Shown piece by piece: positions 49,823 to 59,339 of a stretch of DNA of 64,000 nt; the stretch's first letter is position 1; every line of letters starts with the position of its first letter. The stretch covers positions 5,518,001 through 5,582,000 of the forward strand of contig NZ_CP009282.1 of NCBI RefSeq assembly GCF_000758605.1, given 5' to 3'. This stretch comes from Paenibacillus sp. FSL R5-0912. GTDB taxonomy: Bacteria > Bacillota > Bacilli > Paenibacillales > Paenibacillaceae. The position numbers were made by a program, and so were the translations under genes. The notes below the pieces were generated by a model that did no database searches, was not told the origin of the DNA, and worked only from the letters and a program-made list of their open reading frames with translations.

Positions 49823-50320
49823 ATGATCACTACATTAACTGTTCGTCAGGCCACTTCAAAGGATACGGAAAGCATCCTTCGTATCTACAACCAGGGGATC
49901 GAGGACCGGATCGCTACGCTCGAAACGGAGACGAAAGACTCCTCCTATATGAAGGCATGGTTCAACGATCACCAAGGCCGCTTTAGTGTTGTGGTCGCTG
50001 AACTAGAGGGTGAAGTCATTGGCTGGGCCTCCCTAAATCCTTATTCGCACCGCTGTGCCTATCATGGAGTCGCTGACCTCTCCGTTTACATTGACCGCAG
50101 CTTTCGTGGGCAGGGTGTGGGTAGTTTTCTCCTAGAGTCCTTACACAAGATAGCCAAGGAAAACAGCTTTTATAAAATTGTTCTCTTTACTTTTCCGTTC
50201 AACCAAAGCGGTCAAGGGCTATACAAGAAAATGGGTTATCGGCAGGTTGGTGTATTTGAGAAGCAGGGGATTCTGAATGGAGAGTTTATTGACGTGATGA
50301 TTATGGAGAAACTGCTTTAA
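49823..50320 (+). CDS. GNAT acetyltransferase, ArsN1-like
   Basis: About 165 residues from the ATG at 49823, preceded by GGAGG. GNAT fold with 'SILRIYNQGIEDRIATLETE', the acetyl-CoA motif 'DRSFRGQGVGSFLLESL' and 'LYKKMGYRQVGVFEKQG'. The pattern resembles the ArsN1/PAT family that N-acetylates arsinothricin or phosphinothricin. Placed 20 bases after arsM, which supports an arsenical substrate; general amino-acid acetyltransferase activity cannot be excluded. Confidence 0.8.
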   Translation: MITTLTVRQATSKDTESILRIYNQGIEDRIATLETETKDSSYMKAWFNDHQGRFSVVVAELEGEVIGWASLNPYSHRCAYHGVADLSVYIDRSFRGQGVGSFLLESLHKIAKENSFYKIVLFTFPFNQSGQGLYKKMGYRQVGVFEKQGILNGEFIDVMIMEKLL

Positions 50321-50398
50321 TTGTACCGTTCTCCCGGTGTTTAATAACCAACTTATCGATCACTCCAATGGCAGAAACATAATAGATATGAGCATTTT

Positions 50399-51631
50399 TC
50401 ACTTCTCCATTACATTATCCTGGGTCAAATCCAGTTTCTTTACCAGCGGCTTGATGGTCAACCCTTGAACCAGCAGGGAGAACAAGACAATACTGAAGGT
50501 TAAGACCAGGATATTCTCCCTGCCTTCAAATGATGCCGGCAGACTCAATGCGAGTGCAATGGAGAGACTTCCCTTTAATCCGCCCCAATTCAAAACAATC
50601 TTCCAGGAGGCCGGAAAATTCTTCAGAAACCTGAGACTGGCATACAACGCAATGGTCCGTCCTGCCAGTACGATAAGAATCGAAGCGACAATAAGCAGCC
50701 ATTTATCAGTAAAATCAATATTTCTAATCTCAAGTCCAATCATCAGGAAGATCAATGAGTTAGCCACCAGGGTGATGACATCCCAAAATGAATTGATATT
50801 TACCTTCGTGGTCTCTGACATACCTATCCGCGAACCGTAATTTCCAAAGATCAGCCCGCTTACCGCGACAGCAATAACTCCGGATACATGAAAGTGCTCC
50901 GCGATAAAATAGCTTCCAAAAAACAGCAGCATGGAGAATCCGATCTCCAATGGGAAATCATCATAAAGACGAATTAATTGCGAGAACAAATATCCCATTA
51001 TCGCTCCGATAAGGATACCGCCTAAAGAAAATTTTAGGAACAGCAGAATTCCGCTGCCAACCCCTACCCAGCCCATTTCCATATAAGACAGCAGGTACAC
51101 CGAAGAGATTTGAAACAGCACTACAGCAATCCCATCATTAAAAAGAGATTCTCCTTCTATAATAGTAACAATATTCTTCGGGACACCCAAAGATTTAAAA
51201 ATCGAAATCACACTAATGGGGTCTGTCGCACTCATCAGCGCAGCAAAGGTGAAGGAAACAATAAGCGGAAGGCCCAGCCCCCAATACACAGCCAAGCCGA
51301 TGATGAGAAATGACAACAAGGTTCCTCCAAAAGCCAAAGCCAGCACCGGCTTATGTTGCTCCCGAAGATGGGAGAAAGGAAGCTTTAAGGTGGCATCCCC
51401 CAAGAGAATCGGTAAGAATAATGAGATGATGATCGCCTGAAAGACATGCGACTGGGTGATGAAAGCCTCTGCTTCCACCAAAATAGGAATATGCACAAAC
51501 CCCAGCAGCAGCCCCACCACTACAAGCGCGATGGAATAGGGCTGATTCATTTTTTTGGCAACTGCAATGACTCCCATGGATATGGCAAGCAGAATTAATA
51601 TCTGAATAAATACATCATCAAACTGATTCAT
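50399..51631 (-). CDS. CPA1-family Na+/H+ antiporter (NhaP-like)
   Basis: About 410 residues from the ATG at 51631 (GGGGTG upstream), 11-12 membrane helices. 'FAALMSATDPISVISIFKSL' and 'EGESLFNDGIAVVLFQI' carry the paired acidic residues of the CPA1 family. Convergent with the ArsN1-like gene; no operon partners. Function in Na+ or pH homeostasis would complement the Mrp system nearby. Confidence 0.9.
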   Translation of the reverse strand: MNQFDDVFIQILILLAISMGVIAVAKKMNQPYSIALVVVGLLLGFVHIPILVEAEAFITQSHVFQAIIISLFLPILLGDATLKLPFSHLREQHKPVLALAFGGTLLSFLIIGLAVYWGLGLPLIVSFTFAALMSATDPISVISIFKSLGVPKNIVTIIEGESLFNDGIAVVLFQISSVYLLSYMEMGWVGVGSGILLFLKFSLGGILIGAIMGYLFSQLIRLYDDFPLEIGFSMLLFFGSYFIAEHFHVSGVIAVAVSGLIFGNYGSRIGMSETTKVNINSFWDVITLVANSLIFLMIGLEIRNIDFTDKWLLIVASILIVLAGRTIALYASLRFLKNFPASWKIVLNWGGLKGSLSIALALSLPASFEGRENILVLTFSIVLFSLLVQGLTIKPLVKKLDLTQDNVMEK

Positions 51632-51739
51632 ATAACACCCCATATATTGTTTTTTAGAGGAAAGATTTCTTCAGCGAATCAGTATCCACATCTATTCTAT
51701 TATTAGCAAATCAGCTGGCAATAATCATCTATCTCCCTC

Positions 51740-52561
51740 CTACTTGCCGGCCGCCGCCCGCTGAAAACTATGCTGTTCCCTAAGATAATCCAGCAATATA
51801 CGGTTGAAGAGCTGGGGTTGACACAAGTGACTCGGATACATGGCATCTTCAAGGATCGCTAGGCGGGCAGACGGATACTTGCCGGCTGTTCTTTTCACCT
51901 GCTCCAATGCCCATTCATTCTGATTCCCGGATACAACAAGAACAGGAACCTGCAGCCGTAACGCGAATCCGTAGCTGTCCGTTTGTCTAAGTGCCAGCCG
52001 CTGCATAATTAATTCAGTGGTCCGTTCATGCACAAGCTCTTTCCTGAGAATATGATAAGCTGAGAGCCATTTATTGTAGGTGATGCGTAAAGAACGGATA
52101 AACATTTCGGCAGGAAGATAATGGGCGGCCCATGCGCAGACCTCGAAGATTCCTTTCACTTTCCCGCCTCTAGCTGTGTATTCTCCCTGGAAATAGCTGT
52201 CCACCAATACCATATTAATCACCCGCTCAGGGTACAGATAGGCGAATTTCTGGGCGAGCACAGCACCACTGGAACAAGCTACGATAACAGCCCTCTCTAC
52301 AGCCAAAGCGTCCAACAACAGCTTCAAATCTTCACATTGTGTGTCTACGATCCGGCTAATCTCCACATCCATTTTCCCCGATTGTCCGTTCCCTCTTAAA
52401 TCGAATACGACCACTTTCGCACGCTTGCTGAAATAATCCGCTTGCGGGTCAAACAGATGATGGGAGGTCGAATAATCATGAATAAAAACAATGGGCAGAC
52501 CGCTGCCCGACATCTCGTAATACAGCGACGTTCCATTCACTTCAATATGCGGCATAACCAA
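51740..52561 (-). CDS. Alpha/beta hydrolase
   Basis: 273 residues. 'LPIVFIHDYSTSHHLFDPQ', 'VVFDLRGNGQSGKMD' and the nucleophile elbow 'VIVACSSGAVLAQKFAYLYP' (Ser in CSSGA) fit the fold; 'PVLVVSGNQNEWAL' holds the acid region. The start codon is uncertain: TTG at 52561 with AGAGG five bases ahead, or ATG six bases further. Substrate unknown. Confidence 0.85.
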   Translation of the reverse strand: MVMPHIEVNGTSLYYEMSGSGLPIVFIHDYSTSHHLFDPQADYFSKRAKVVVFDLRGNGQSGKMDVEISRIVDTQCEDLKLLLDALAVERAVIVACSSGAVLAQKFAYLYPERVINMVLVDSYFQGEYTARGGKVKGIFEVCAWAAHYLPAEMFIRSLRITYNKWLSAYHILRKELVHERTTELIMQRLALRQTDSYGFALRLQVPVLVVSGNQNEWALEQVKRTAGKYPSARLAILEDAMYPSHLCQPQLFNRILLDYLREQHSFQRAAAGK

Positions 52562-52694
52562 TGCATCCTCTCATGAACGCTTGCGGGGTTAGCTGCCGGA
52601 TTCGGGCCCTGAAAGTAGCCCTACTCGTTTATCCGAGATTCACCCCATATAACCTGGTTCCCCCGCTTCCTATAAGGAATTCAGCGATTAAGTA

Positions 52695-53054
52695 TTATTT
52701 TGCAGACGTTTCCTGACTTTCTTCCCCCAGGACCTTCAGATCATCCTGTATGCTCCCCTTCCACAAGGGGACTCCGGAACGGTAGGCTGCCCGGCCATTT
52801 AAATGGCCTGCCACCGGTGAAGTGATGAATACAAAAACAATCGCCAGCAGCAGCTTGACATTAACCGTTCCGTCTTTAAACCAAAAGTACAGGAAGCCTC
52901 CTGTCAGCAAGCACAGTACCCCGAAGGTTGCACTTTTGGTAGCCGCATGTGAACGCAGGTACACATCAGGCAGCCGGACTAAGCCGAAGGCACTTAAACC
53001 GCAGAAGACTGCACCAATTACCACAATAATGGAGCTAATCAGTTCACCTGTCAT
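52695..53054 (-). CDS. mrpG: MrpG, monovalent cation/H+ antiporter subunit
   Basis: About 119 residues from the ATG at 53054 (GGAGGG upstream); three membrane helices and 'LVRLPDVYLRSHAATKSATFG', the MrpG signature. Overlaps mrpF by 11 bases and is the last gene of the operon. Confidence 0.92.
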   Translation of the reverse strand: MTGELISSIIVVIGAVFCGLSAFGLVRLPDVYLRSHAATKSATFGVLCLLTGGFLYFWFKDGTVNVKLLLAIVFVFITSPVAGHLNGRAAYRSGVPLWKGSIQDDLKVLGEESQETSAK

Positions 53055-53337
53055 TCGGGTTCCCTCCATCTTCTATAACGGCTCCCCGTTCAATATATCT
53101 GGCCAGTGCCGTTGTTCCAATAAACGTAAGAATACCGATAACCAGAATGACTTCTAGAAAATCCTGGGTATCCAGCAGCATACAGAAAACGGTGATCATA
53201 GCGAGTATATGAATGCCTATCGTATCGAGTGCGGTAACCCTGTCTGAACGGGTTGGCCCTTTCAGGAGACGGAACAGGCATGCCAGCATCGCCAGCGCCA
53301 GAATGATCATGGCCACAGTTAGTATAACTTGGATCAT
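53044..53337 (-). CDS. mrpF: MrpF, monovalent cation/H+ antiporter subunit
   Basis: 97 residues, three membrane helices, with 'LKGPTRSDRVTALDTIGIHI' typical of MrpF/PhaF. Shares its first base region with the end of mrpE. Confidence 0.93.
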   Translation of the reverse strand: MIQVILTVAMIILALAMLACLFRLLKGPTRSDRVTALDTIGIHILAMITVFCMLLDTQDFLEVILVIGILTFIGTTALARYIERGAVIEDGGNPNDR

Positions 53338-53819
53338 TACCGGGTCACCTCCATAATTGCCTGTTCGAAAGTGCCTCTAATCTGCGTGACCAACAGCTCT
53401 GCATCTTTAATATCAATAGCATGAATGTACAGCGTCTTGCCATCCTTCGAAACATCAAGGGTCAGGGTTCCCGGTGTCAGACAGATCAGGCACGATAACA
53501 GCGTAACCTCCCAAGCCGAGGTCAAGGCAGTCTCATAAGCAAAGATGCCGGGACGTATAGCCAGCTTCGGACGGATGATATGGCCGATGACCACGAAATT
53601 CGAGACCGTAAGTTCACGGGCAAAGATCAGCAGAAGCTTCAGTATAGCCCATATACGTATGAGATAGAATGGCCGGGTCCGGGCCAGGGATTTCGTCAAA
53701 ATCAGCAATAATATAATACCGAGCACATAGCCTACGATGAAGCTTGAACCAGAGCCATTGTTATTTATCGCCATCCACAGAAAGGCAATCAACAGATTTA
53801 ACAGGAATTGTAGGGCCAT
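53337..53819 (-). CDS. mrpE: MrpE, monovalent cation/H+ antiporter subunit
   Basis: 160 residues with N-terminal membrane helices and 'ISCLICLTPGTLTLDVSKDG'-type segment (here 'LLSCLICLTPGTLTLDVSKD') followed by 'LYIHAIDI', the conserved MrpE core. Five bases after mrpD. Confidence 0.93.
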   Translation of the reverse strand: MALQFLLNLLIAFLWMAINNNGSGSSFIVGYVLGIILLLILTKSLARTRPFYLIRIWAILKLLLIFARELTVSNFVVIGHIIRPKLAIRPGIFAYETALTSAWEVTLLSCLICLTPGTLTLDVSKDGKTLYIHAIDIKDAELLVTQIRGTFEQAIMEVTR

Positions 53820-53824
53820 CTTCT

Positions 53825-55300
53825 CTACTCCTTCATTATGGCTTCAATGTATAGCGCAGGTGAAGCCAATACCTCTCCAGCCTGCGATACATAAGTATAC
53901 ACGGACTCGGCACCAACCCCCATTGCAATCACAAGCAGCAGGAGTCCGGCGGCAACAGCCGATGCAGCCTTCAAGCTCACTTTAGGCAGCTCTTTCACAG
54001 GTTCATTTCCCCAGAATGCCAGCCTGAACACCTTCATCAGGGAATACAGCACCAGTAAGCTCGATCCTAGTCCAATTAAGGACAACGTCAGCATTCCCTC
54101 AGCCAGAGCTCCGCGGATGATCAGGATTTTGCCGGCAAACCCGCTCAGCGGCGGAATACCTGTCAGGGCAAGCGCAAGAGTAAAGAACATCCAGCCGATG
54201 AACGGATACTTTTTAATCATCCCGCCCATACTGCCTAGCCGGTCAGTTCCAGCTGCGGATATAATTATCCCGCCCAGAATAAACATGAGTCCCTTGGCCA
54301 GCATATCGTGCAGCAGATAGAAGACCGCCCCATTCAATGAATCTGCTGTCCCAACAGCAAGTCCAAAGGCTACAAACCCAACGCTGATAATGACGTTATA
54401 ATTCAGAATCCGCGGGATATCCTTATACGCGACTGCCCCCAGGCTACCGAGGATCATGGTAGCAGCAGCCATCCAGGCAATCCAGGCATGGGTGAAGCCG
54501 GGATCGTTAACAAACAGCAGCGTGAAGGTGCGGATGATTGCATAGAGTCCAACTTTGGTCAGTAGAGCACCGAATAATGCTCTGACAGCCGGCGGAGGCG
54601 CACTGTATGACCCTGGAAGCCAGAAGAACAGGAACAGCCCTGCCTTTAGGGAAAATACAATCAAGAACAAAACAGCAATCACATTAAGCACACCGCCTTG
54701 TCCCGCTTCAGCGATACGCTGGGACAGGTGTGCCATGTTGAGTGTTCCTACTGCTGCATAGAGATAAGCTACCGCTGCTACAAACAGTGTCGAGGATACG
54801 ATATTAATGAGCAGATATTTCGACGTTTCTCTTAGCTGAAGTTTGGTCCCTCCGAGTGAGATAAGCGCATAAGAAGAAATCAGCATAACCTCAAAGAAGA
54901 CAAACAGGTTGAAAATATCCCCGGTAAGAAACGAGCCGTATACCCCGACCAGCAAAAACTGAAAGAACGTATAATAATAGAACCTCTCCCGCTTCTCTCC
55001 GATGCTGCCGAAAGAATACAACAGAATCGCAAAACTGACGATCGAAGCCATCATTACCAGCAACACAGCAAACATATCACCTACAAATACAATGCCGTAC
55101 GGAGGAGCCCAGCCCCCCATCTGCAAGGTCTGTATGCCCTCAGAGTGGACACGTGAAACCAGCAGCACTGCAACCAGAATGTTCAGCAGACCGCTGAGCG
55201 CACTAATCACGCGCTGAAGCCGGATCTTCTCTTTGAGAAAAATCAGGATGACAGCCGTAGTCAGCGGAATGAGAATCGGGAGTACCAATAGATTGCTCAT
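53825..55300 (-). CDS. mrpD: MrpD, monovalent cation/H+ antiporter subunit (NuoN/M-like)
   Basis: 491 residues with about 14 membrane helices; 'FVFFEVMLISSYALISLGGT' carries the conserved Glu, 'FWLPGSYSAPPPAVRALFGA' and 'GIPPLSGFAGKILI' match the proton-pumping antiporter-like family. Overlaps mrpC by 4 bases. Confidence 0.94.
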   Translation of the reverse strand: MSNLLVLPILIPLTTAVILIFLKEKIRLQRVISALSGLLNILVAVLLVSRVHSEGIQTLQMGGWAPPYGIVFVGDMFAVLLVMMASIVSFAILLYSFGSIGEKRERFYYYTFFQFLLVGVYGSFLTGDIFNLFVFFEVMLISSYALISLGGTKLQLRETSKYLLINIVSSTLFVAAVAYLYAAVGTLNMAHLSQRIAEAGQGGVLNVIAVLFLIVFSLKAGLFLFFWLPGSYSAPPPAVRALFGALLTKVGLYAIIRTFTLLFVNDPGFTHAWIAWMAAATMILGSLGAVAYKDIPRILNYNVIISVGFVAFGLAVGTADSLNGAVFYLLHDMLAKGLMFILGGIIISAAGTDRLGSMGGMIKKYPFIGWMFFTLALALTGIPPLSGFAGKILIIRGALAEGMLTLSLIGLGSSLLVLYSLMKVFRLAFWGNEPVKELPKVSLKAASAVAAGLLLLVIAMGVGAESVYTYVSQAGEVLASPALYIEAIMKE

Positions 55301-55629
55301 TCGTTGTCCTCCTTAATGCTGTCCATTTCGTCAGTACCCAGCGTCTGGTAAGACCGGTACGCGAGTACGAAGTAGAAGGCGGTAACCCCAAAGCTGATTA
55401 CTATGGAGGTTAGAATCAATGCCTGCGGCAGCGGATCAACATAAGTATCCGCTTTGCCCAGCACAGGGGCCGCACCCTTTTTGAGCCCGGCCATTGTGAG
55501 CAGCAGCAGATGGACACCATGCGTCAGCAGGGAGGTTCCCAGCACAATGCGCAGCAGGCTTTTGGACAGAATCAGGTATACACCGATCGTGAAGAGAATG
55601 CCGACCGCCACCGCCATTAGGAGTTCCAT
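55297..55629 (-). CDS. mrpC: MrpC, monovalent cation/H+ antiporter subunit (NuoK-like)
   Basis: 110 residues, three membrane helices; 'VGILFTIGVYLILSKSLLRI' and 'DPLPQALILTSIVISFGVTA' with the conserved NuoK-type pattern. Overlaps the mrpA-mrpB fusion gene by 13 bases. Confidence 0.94.
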   Translation of the reverse strand: MELLMAVAVGILFTIGVYLILSKSLLRIVLGTSLLTHGVHLLLLTMAGLKKGAAPVLGKADTYVDPLPQALILTSIVISFGVTAFYFVLAYRSYQTLGTDEMDSIKEDNE

Positions 55630-58478
55630 TTCTTTTCCCCTCCGATCGATAAAATGATGTTCATCGTCACACCGACTACGGCCAGGTATACGCCAAGGTC
55701 AAACAGGACGGCAGTCGCCAGCTCCGTATCACCAAGCACAGGCAGATGAAAATGGCCGAAAGCATGACTTAGAAAAGGAGCATCAAACAGGAATGAGCCT
55801 GACGCTGTTAGAATCGCCAGCAGGAGTCCGGAAGCTGTAAGCAGCCGGTAATTCACAGGGAGTACCTTGCGTACCTGATCCATTCCAAATGCGATTGTAA
55901 TGAGGATCAGCGCAGCAGAAGTCATCAATGCCCCGATAAAGCCTCCCCCCGGATGATTATGTCCGGCAAAGAACAAATACAGGGAGAATATCAGAATAAT
56001 GAGGACAATCCCCTTAGACATCGTCTGCAGAATCACGTCATTGCTGCGCAGCGGTAACGTCCCCTTCTTGGCGGGCTGGAGCGGCGGCAACTCCTCCTCC
56101 ATTCTCAAATGAATCAGACCATAAATGGCCAGTGAGGCGATGCCAAGCACCATGATTTCAAACAAGGTATCAAACCCGCGGAAATCTACCAGGATGACGT
56201 TGACAACATTCTTGCCGCCAGCCAGGTTGTAGCTTTCTTTCAGGAAAAACTCGGAGATAGGTTCAAAAGGACTGGTACCCATAGCCGCCAGAGCGATCAA
56301 CGTCATTGTAATACCGGCTCCAAGCGCAATGATCAGATTAGGCAGCTTAAAGCGCAGCGGCTCCCTCTGCTTCTTCAGCTTCGGTAAATACCGGAAACAA
56401 AGAAGGAACAGAATGACCGATACGGTCTCTATAATCATTTGGGTGAGTGCAAGATCCGGTGCCCGGAAAAGAACGAAAAGCAGCGTCACCATATACCCTA
56501 CACCACCGGTGAATAGAATCGCGTTGACACGTGACTTGGCAAATGGAACCGCAAAGGCAGCCAGCAGCATTGCTGCTACAACAGCCGTTTCATAAAAAGA
56601 CAATGAGGCATACTGCTCCATGCCGAAGCTTATGCCTGGCTGCCGCAGCAGAACTGTGAGTAACGAAATGATGAAAAAGCTGAAGATATAGAGCAGGTAA
56701 TGGCGATTGGAACCTGTCATATAAGCATCGGTCAAACGTCTTGAACCATTCTCGAGCAGTCTTAGCGAGAAGTCATAGATACGGTTCAGCGTATTGCGTC
56801 CGCTTGCTTCGCGGTCCAGTACCCGCAGCCGGGTATAGATTCTAAATAACAGCGTACCTGCTGCTATAACGCCGAGGGTCATGAAGATTTCCGGTGTCCA
56901 GCCATGCCAGAAATGAATAGATACCTCAAAGGCTTCTTCCGGTGCGAGTAATCCCGTATGGATGGAAGACATTGCCGGTTCAATCAGCGTAGCAGAGACC
57001 AGGTCAGGGAAGAAAGCAAACACTACAGCAAGTGAAATTAGAATCACCGGTGACAGCAAGAGACCCAGTGGAGCTTCATGCGGAACTTTATCCAGTTTGT
57101 CTTCCCTCAGCTTGCCGCGGAAGGTCTTGAAGACAAAGATCATGCTATATACAAAGGTAAACACACTGGCAATCCAGGCAATTACCGGAAAGAGCTGCAT
57201 CCAGTATCCTGAGCTCAGGATGTCAAACTCCCGGATATTGAGCACAGAGGTGAAGAACATTTCTTTACTTAGGAATCCGCTGAATGGCGGCAATCCAGCC
57301 ATGGAGAACGCCCCGATCAATGCGACAGAGAAGGTGACCGGCATGAGAGACATGAGCCCTCCAAGCTTGCGCAGATCGCGGGTACCCGTCTCGTGGTCAA
57401 TAATGCCCACAACCATAAACAGACTGCCTTTAAATACAGCATGATTAATGAGATGAAAGAGCGCTGCTGTAGTAGCCATCGTATAAAACACTGCATCCCC
57501 CGTGCCGGTAAAGAAGGCTGCCGCCGACCCGAGTCCCAGCAAAGACATGATCAAGCCGAGTTGGCTGATCGTGGAGTACGCCAGTAAGGCCTTGAGATCC
57601 GTTTGCCGGATGGCTTTGAACGACCCATAGATTAGAGTTACTAGCCCTGTGACAGAAACGAGCCAGAACCACTCGGATTGTCCGGCATATAGAGGGGTGA
57701 GCCGTGCTACCAGATAGATCCCCGCCTTAACCATGGTAGCCGAGTGAAGATACGCACTGACCGGAGTCGGCGCTTCCATGGCATCAGGCAGCCAGATATG
57801 AAATGGAAACTGGGCGGATTTCGTAAAGGCACCCAGGAGAATAAGCAGCATGGACGGGATAAACATGGCACTTTCTGTCAAGGCTCCTGCCTGTGCAACA
57901 ATCTCGCGGATACTATAAGTGCCGGTCATTACATAGAGCAGATTAAATCCGGCAAGCATCGCCAGACCGCCAAACACAGTAATCAGCATGGACTTCATTG
58001 CCCCATAAGAGGATCTTTCCCGGCGGTGCCAGAAGGCAATAAGCAGGAACGAAGAAACACTCGTCAATTCCCAGAATCCGTACAGCACCATCAGATTATC
58101 TGACAGGACAACGCCCAGCATTGCTCCCATAAACATGAGCAGGTACATATAAAACTGGCGGATTCCCTCCATCAGCTTATCAAGATAATAAATGGAATAG
58201 AGCACAACCAGGGCACCCATTCCGGTAATGAGCAGGACAAAGAGCAAGCTGAGTCCATCCAGCACCAGAGATATATTCACCCCAAAGGACGGCATCCAGG
58301 TGATATTGTTTACAATAGGATCTCCAGCCCGGATGGCTGGAATTCTCGTCAGGAAATAAATGAAGAGAGCCGCGGGAAGGGGCAGAGCGATCCAGCCCAG
58401 GTGAAAACGTTTATTTCGCTTCAGCAGCAGCATAAGCGCAGCCAGCAAAAACGGAAGTAGGATAATCATATGCAGCAA
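55617..58478 (-). CDS. mrpA: MrpA-MrpB fusion, monovalent cation/H+ antiporter subunit
   Basis: 953 residues. Residues 1 to about 800 follow MrpA/NuoL ('YGFWELTSVSSFLLIAFWHR', 'WLPDAMEAPTPVSAYLHSAT', 'GLPPFSGFLSKEMFF', C-terminal 'VILVDFRGFDTLFEIMVLG'). The last 150 ('ILQTMSKGIVLIILIFSLYL', 'AGHNHPGGGFIGALMTSAAL', 'ATAVLFDLGVYLAVVG') are a complete MrpB domain, which in many Bacillus operons is a separate gene. Start is TTG at 58478 with AAGGGGG eight bases upstream. The complex exchanges Na+ (or K+) for protons. Confidence 0.94.
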   Translation of the reverse strand: MLHMIILLPFLLAALMLLLKRNKRFHLGWIALPLPAALFIYFLTRIPAIRAGDPIVNNITWMPSFGVNISLVLDGLSLLFVLLITGMGALVVLYSIYYLDKLMEGIRQFYMYLLMFMGAMLGVVLSDNLMVLYGFWELTSVSSFLLIAFWHRRERSSYGAMKSMLITVFGGLAMLAGFNLLYVMTGTYSIREIVAQAGALTESAMFIPSMLLILLGAFTKSAQFPFHIWLPDAMEAPTPVSAYLHSATMVKAGIYLVARLTPLYAGQSEWFWLVSVTGLVTLIYGSFKAIRQTDLKALLAYSTISQLGLIMSLLGLGSAAAFFTGTGDAVFYTMATTAALFHLINHAVFKGSLFMVVGIIDHETGTRDLRKLGGLMSLMPVTFSVALIGAFSMAGLPPFSGFLSKEMFFTSVLNIREFDILSSGYWMQLFPVIAWIASVFTFVYSMIFVFKTFRGKLREDKLDKVPHEAPLGLLLSPVILISLAVVFAFFPDLVSATLIEPAMSSIHTGLLAPEEAFEVSIHFWHGWTPEIFMTLGVIAAGTLLFRIYTRLRVLDREASGRNTLNRIYDFSLRLLENGSRRLTDAYMTGSNRHYLLYIFSFFIISLLTVLLRQPGISFGMEQYASLSFYETAVVAAMLLAAFAVPFAKSRVNAILFTGGVGYMVTLLFVLFRAPDLALTQMIIETVSVILFLLCFRYLPKLKKQREPLRFKLPNLIIALGAGITMTLIALAAMGTSPFEPISEFFLKESYNLAGGKNVVNVILVDFRGFDTLFEIMVLGIASLAIYGLIHLRMEEELPPLQPAKKGTLPLRSNDVILQTMSKGIVLIILIFSLYLFFAGHNHPGGGFIGALMTSAALILITIAFGMDQVRKVLPVNYRLLTASGLLLAILTASGSFLFDAPFLSHAFGHFHLPVLGDTELATAVLFDLGVYLAVVGVTMNIILSIGGEKKWNS

Positions 58479-58514
58479 GGCTTAATCCCCCTTTCTAGTT
58501 TTGGTATAATCCGC

Positions 58515-59147
58515 TTAACGGGGCTTAACCCATTCGTTCTGTACAATTCTCAAATATTGCGCTTCACCGTTTCTGACGATTTTGAACAGGCCGGTATTGA
58601 AATCCGTATCGAGCTCACGAAAGAAAACCCCCTTTATGGGTTCAACTCCATCCGGTTCATCCATAAGGATATGGCGGTCGCCCTCTTTGACTAGATACGC
58701 AGAGAATCCTTGCTCATGGGACTTTTCGAGCAGCTCCGGATATCGCTGCACCGCAACGATATGAAGATCAATCGGTCCCATCCGCTCCAGCAGCTCATTG
58801 ATGAAGCTTCCCCTCGTAATCTCCTGCCATAGCGTTTGGCTTGACTGTCCGAGTACAATTTGCGTTATTTTGTTATCCTTTGCAGTCTCCACAATCACAT
58901 CAGCCGTTTTTTTGCCATTACATTTGCGGATCACAAATTGTCCGCCGGCCTCCTGGGTCTGTTTCTCCCAGCCAGACAGGTACTGCTGCTTCTCCCGGTT
59001 ATATTCATTGTCTCCGGATGCATCTACTGTAAGCACAATCAGCGGAGCATTGAGCAATTTAGCCAATTGTCCTCCACGCTGTATTAACCGCTGCCCGTGG
59101 GGGCCATAATGCACACACACCATGATGCTCTCATTGTTCATTTCCAT
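58515..59147 (-). CDS. Universal stress protein/KdpD-N-like protein
   Basis: 210 residues. The N-terminal 135 show the UspA fold ('VCVHYGPHGQRLIQRGGQLA', 'IVLTVDASGDN', 'QIVLGQSSQTLWQEITRGSF'), as in the UspA part of KdpD; the remaining 75 residues are of no known type ('GEAQYLRIVQNEWVKPR'). The start has GGAGG. First gene of the Mrp operon, 36 bases ahead of mrpA, so a role in Na+/K+ sensing or stress control is plausible. Confidence 0.85.
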   Translation of the reverse strand: MEMNNESIMVCVHYGPHGQRLIQRGGQLAKLLNAPLIVLTVDASGDNEYNREKQQYLSGWEKQTQEAGGQFVIRKCNGKKTADVIVETAKDNKITQIVLGQSSQTLWQEITRGSFINELLERMGPIDLHIVAVQRYPELLEKSHEQGFSAYLVKEGDRHILMDEPDGVEPIKGVFFRELDTDFNTGLFKIVRNGEAQYLRIVQNEWVKPR

Positions 59148-59191
59148 TTCAAAACCTCCGTGACAGTAAATTTATTCCAGAAAAAAAGCAC

Positions 59192-59217
59192 AAAAAGAGC
59201 CCGCTGTTGGCAGGCTC
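59192..59217 (-). terminator. Terminator-like hairpin in the leader of the Usp-Mrp operon
   Basis: Minus strand GAGCCTGCCAACAGCGGGCTC forms a stem and is followed by TTTTTGTGCTTTTTTT. It lies about 45 bases upstream of the start codon and about 30 bases after the predicted transcription start. Reading through it is required for the operon, so it may be a regulated attenuator. Confidence 0.6.
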
Positions 59218-59268
59218 CTCCGGTTAACTCCGTATACAATTATTGCAATTATATAGTCACCGGAGGAG
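59215..59268. repeat. 10-base inverted repeat around the promoter of the Usp-Mrp operon
   Basis: CTCCTCCGGT (59215-59224) and ACCGGAGGAG (59259-59268) are perfect reverse complements separated by 34 bases that include the -10 element and probable start point. One arm shares its last bases with the terminator stem. Confidence 0.7.
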
Positions 59269-59276
59269 AATGTAAA
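59248..59276 (-). promoter_or_regulatory. Promoter of the Usp-Mrp operon
   Basis: Minus strand TTTACA (59271-59276), 17-base spacer, perfect TATAAT (59248-59253). Transcription would start near 59241, about 95 bases upstream of the start codon, leaving a short structured leader. Confidence 0.75.
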
Positions 59277-59339
59277 GGAATTTGCAGTGAATAATCCGGG
59301 AAGCATCAGGGGAGCCTGTGTGAAAAGGAGGAATCCCTC

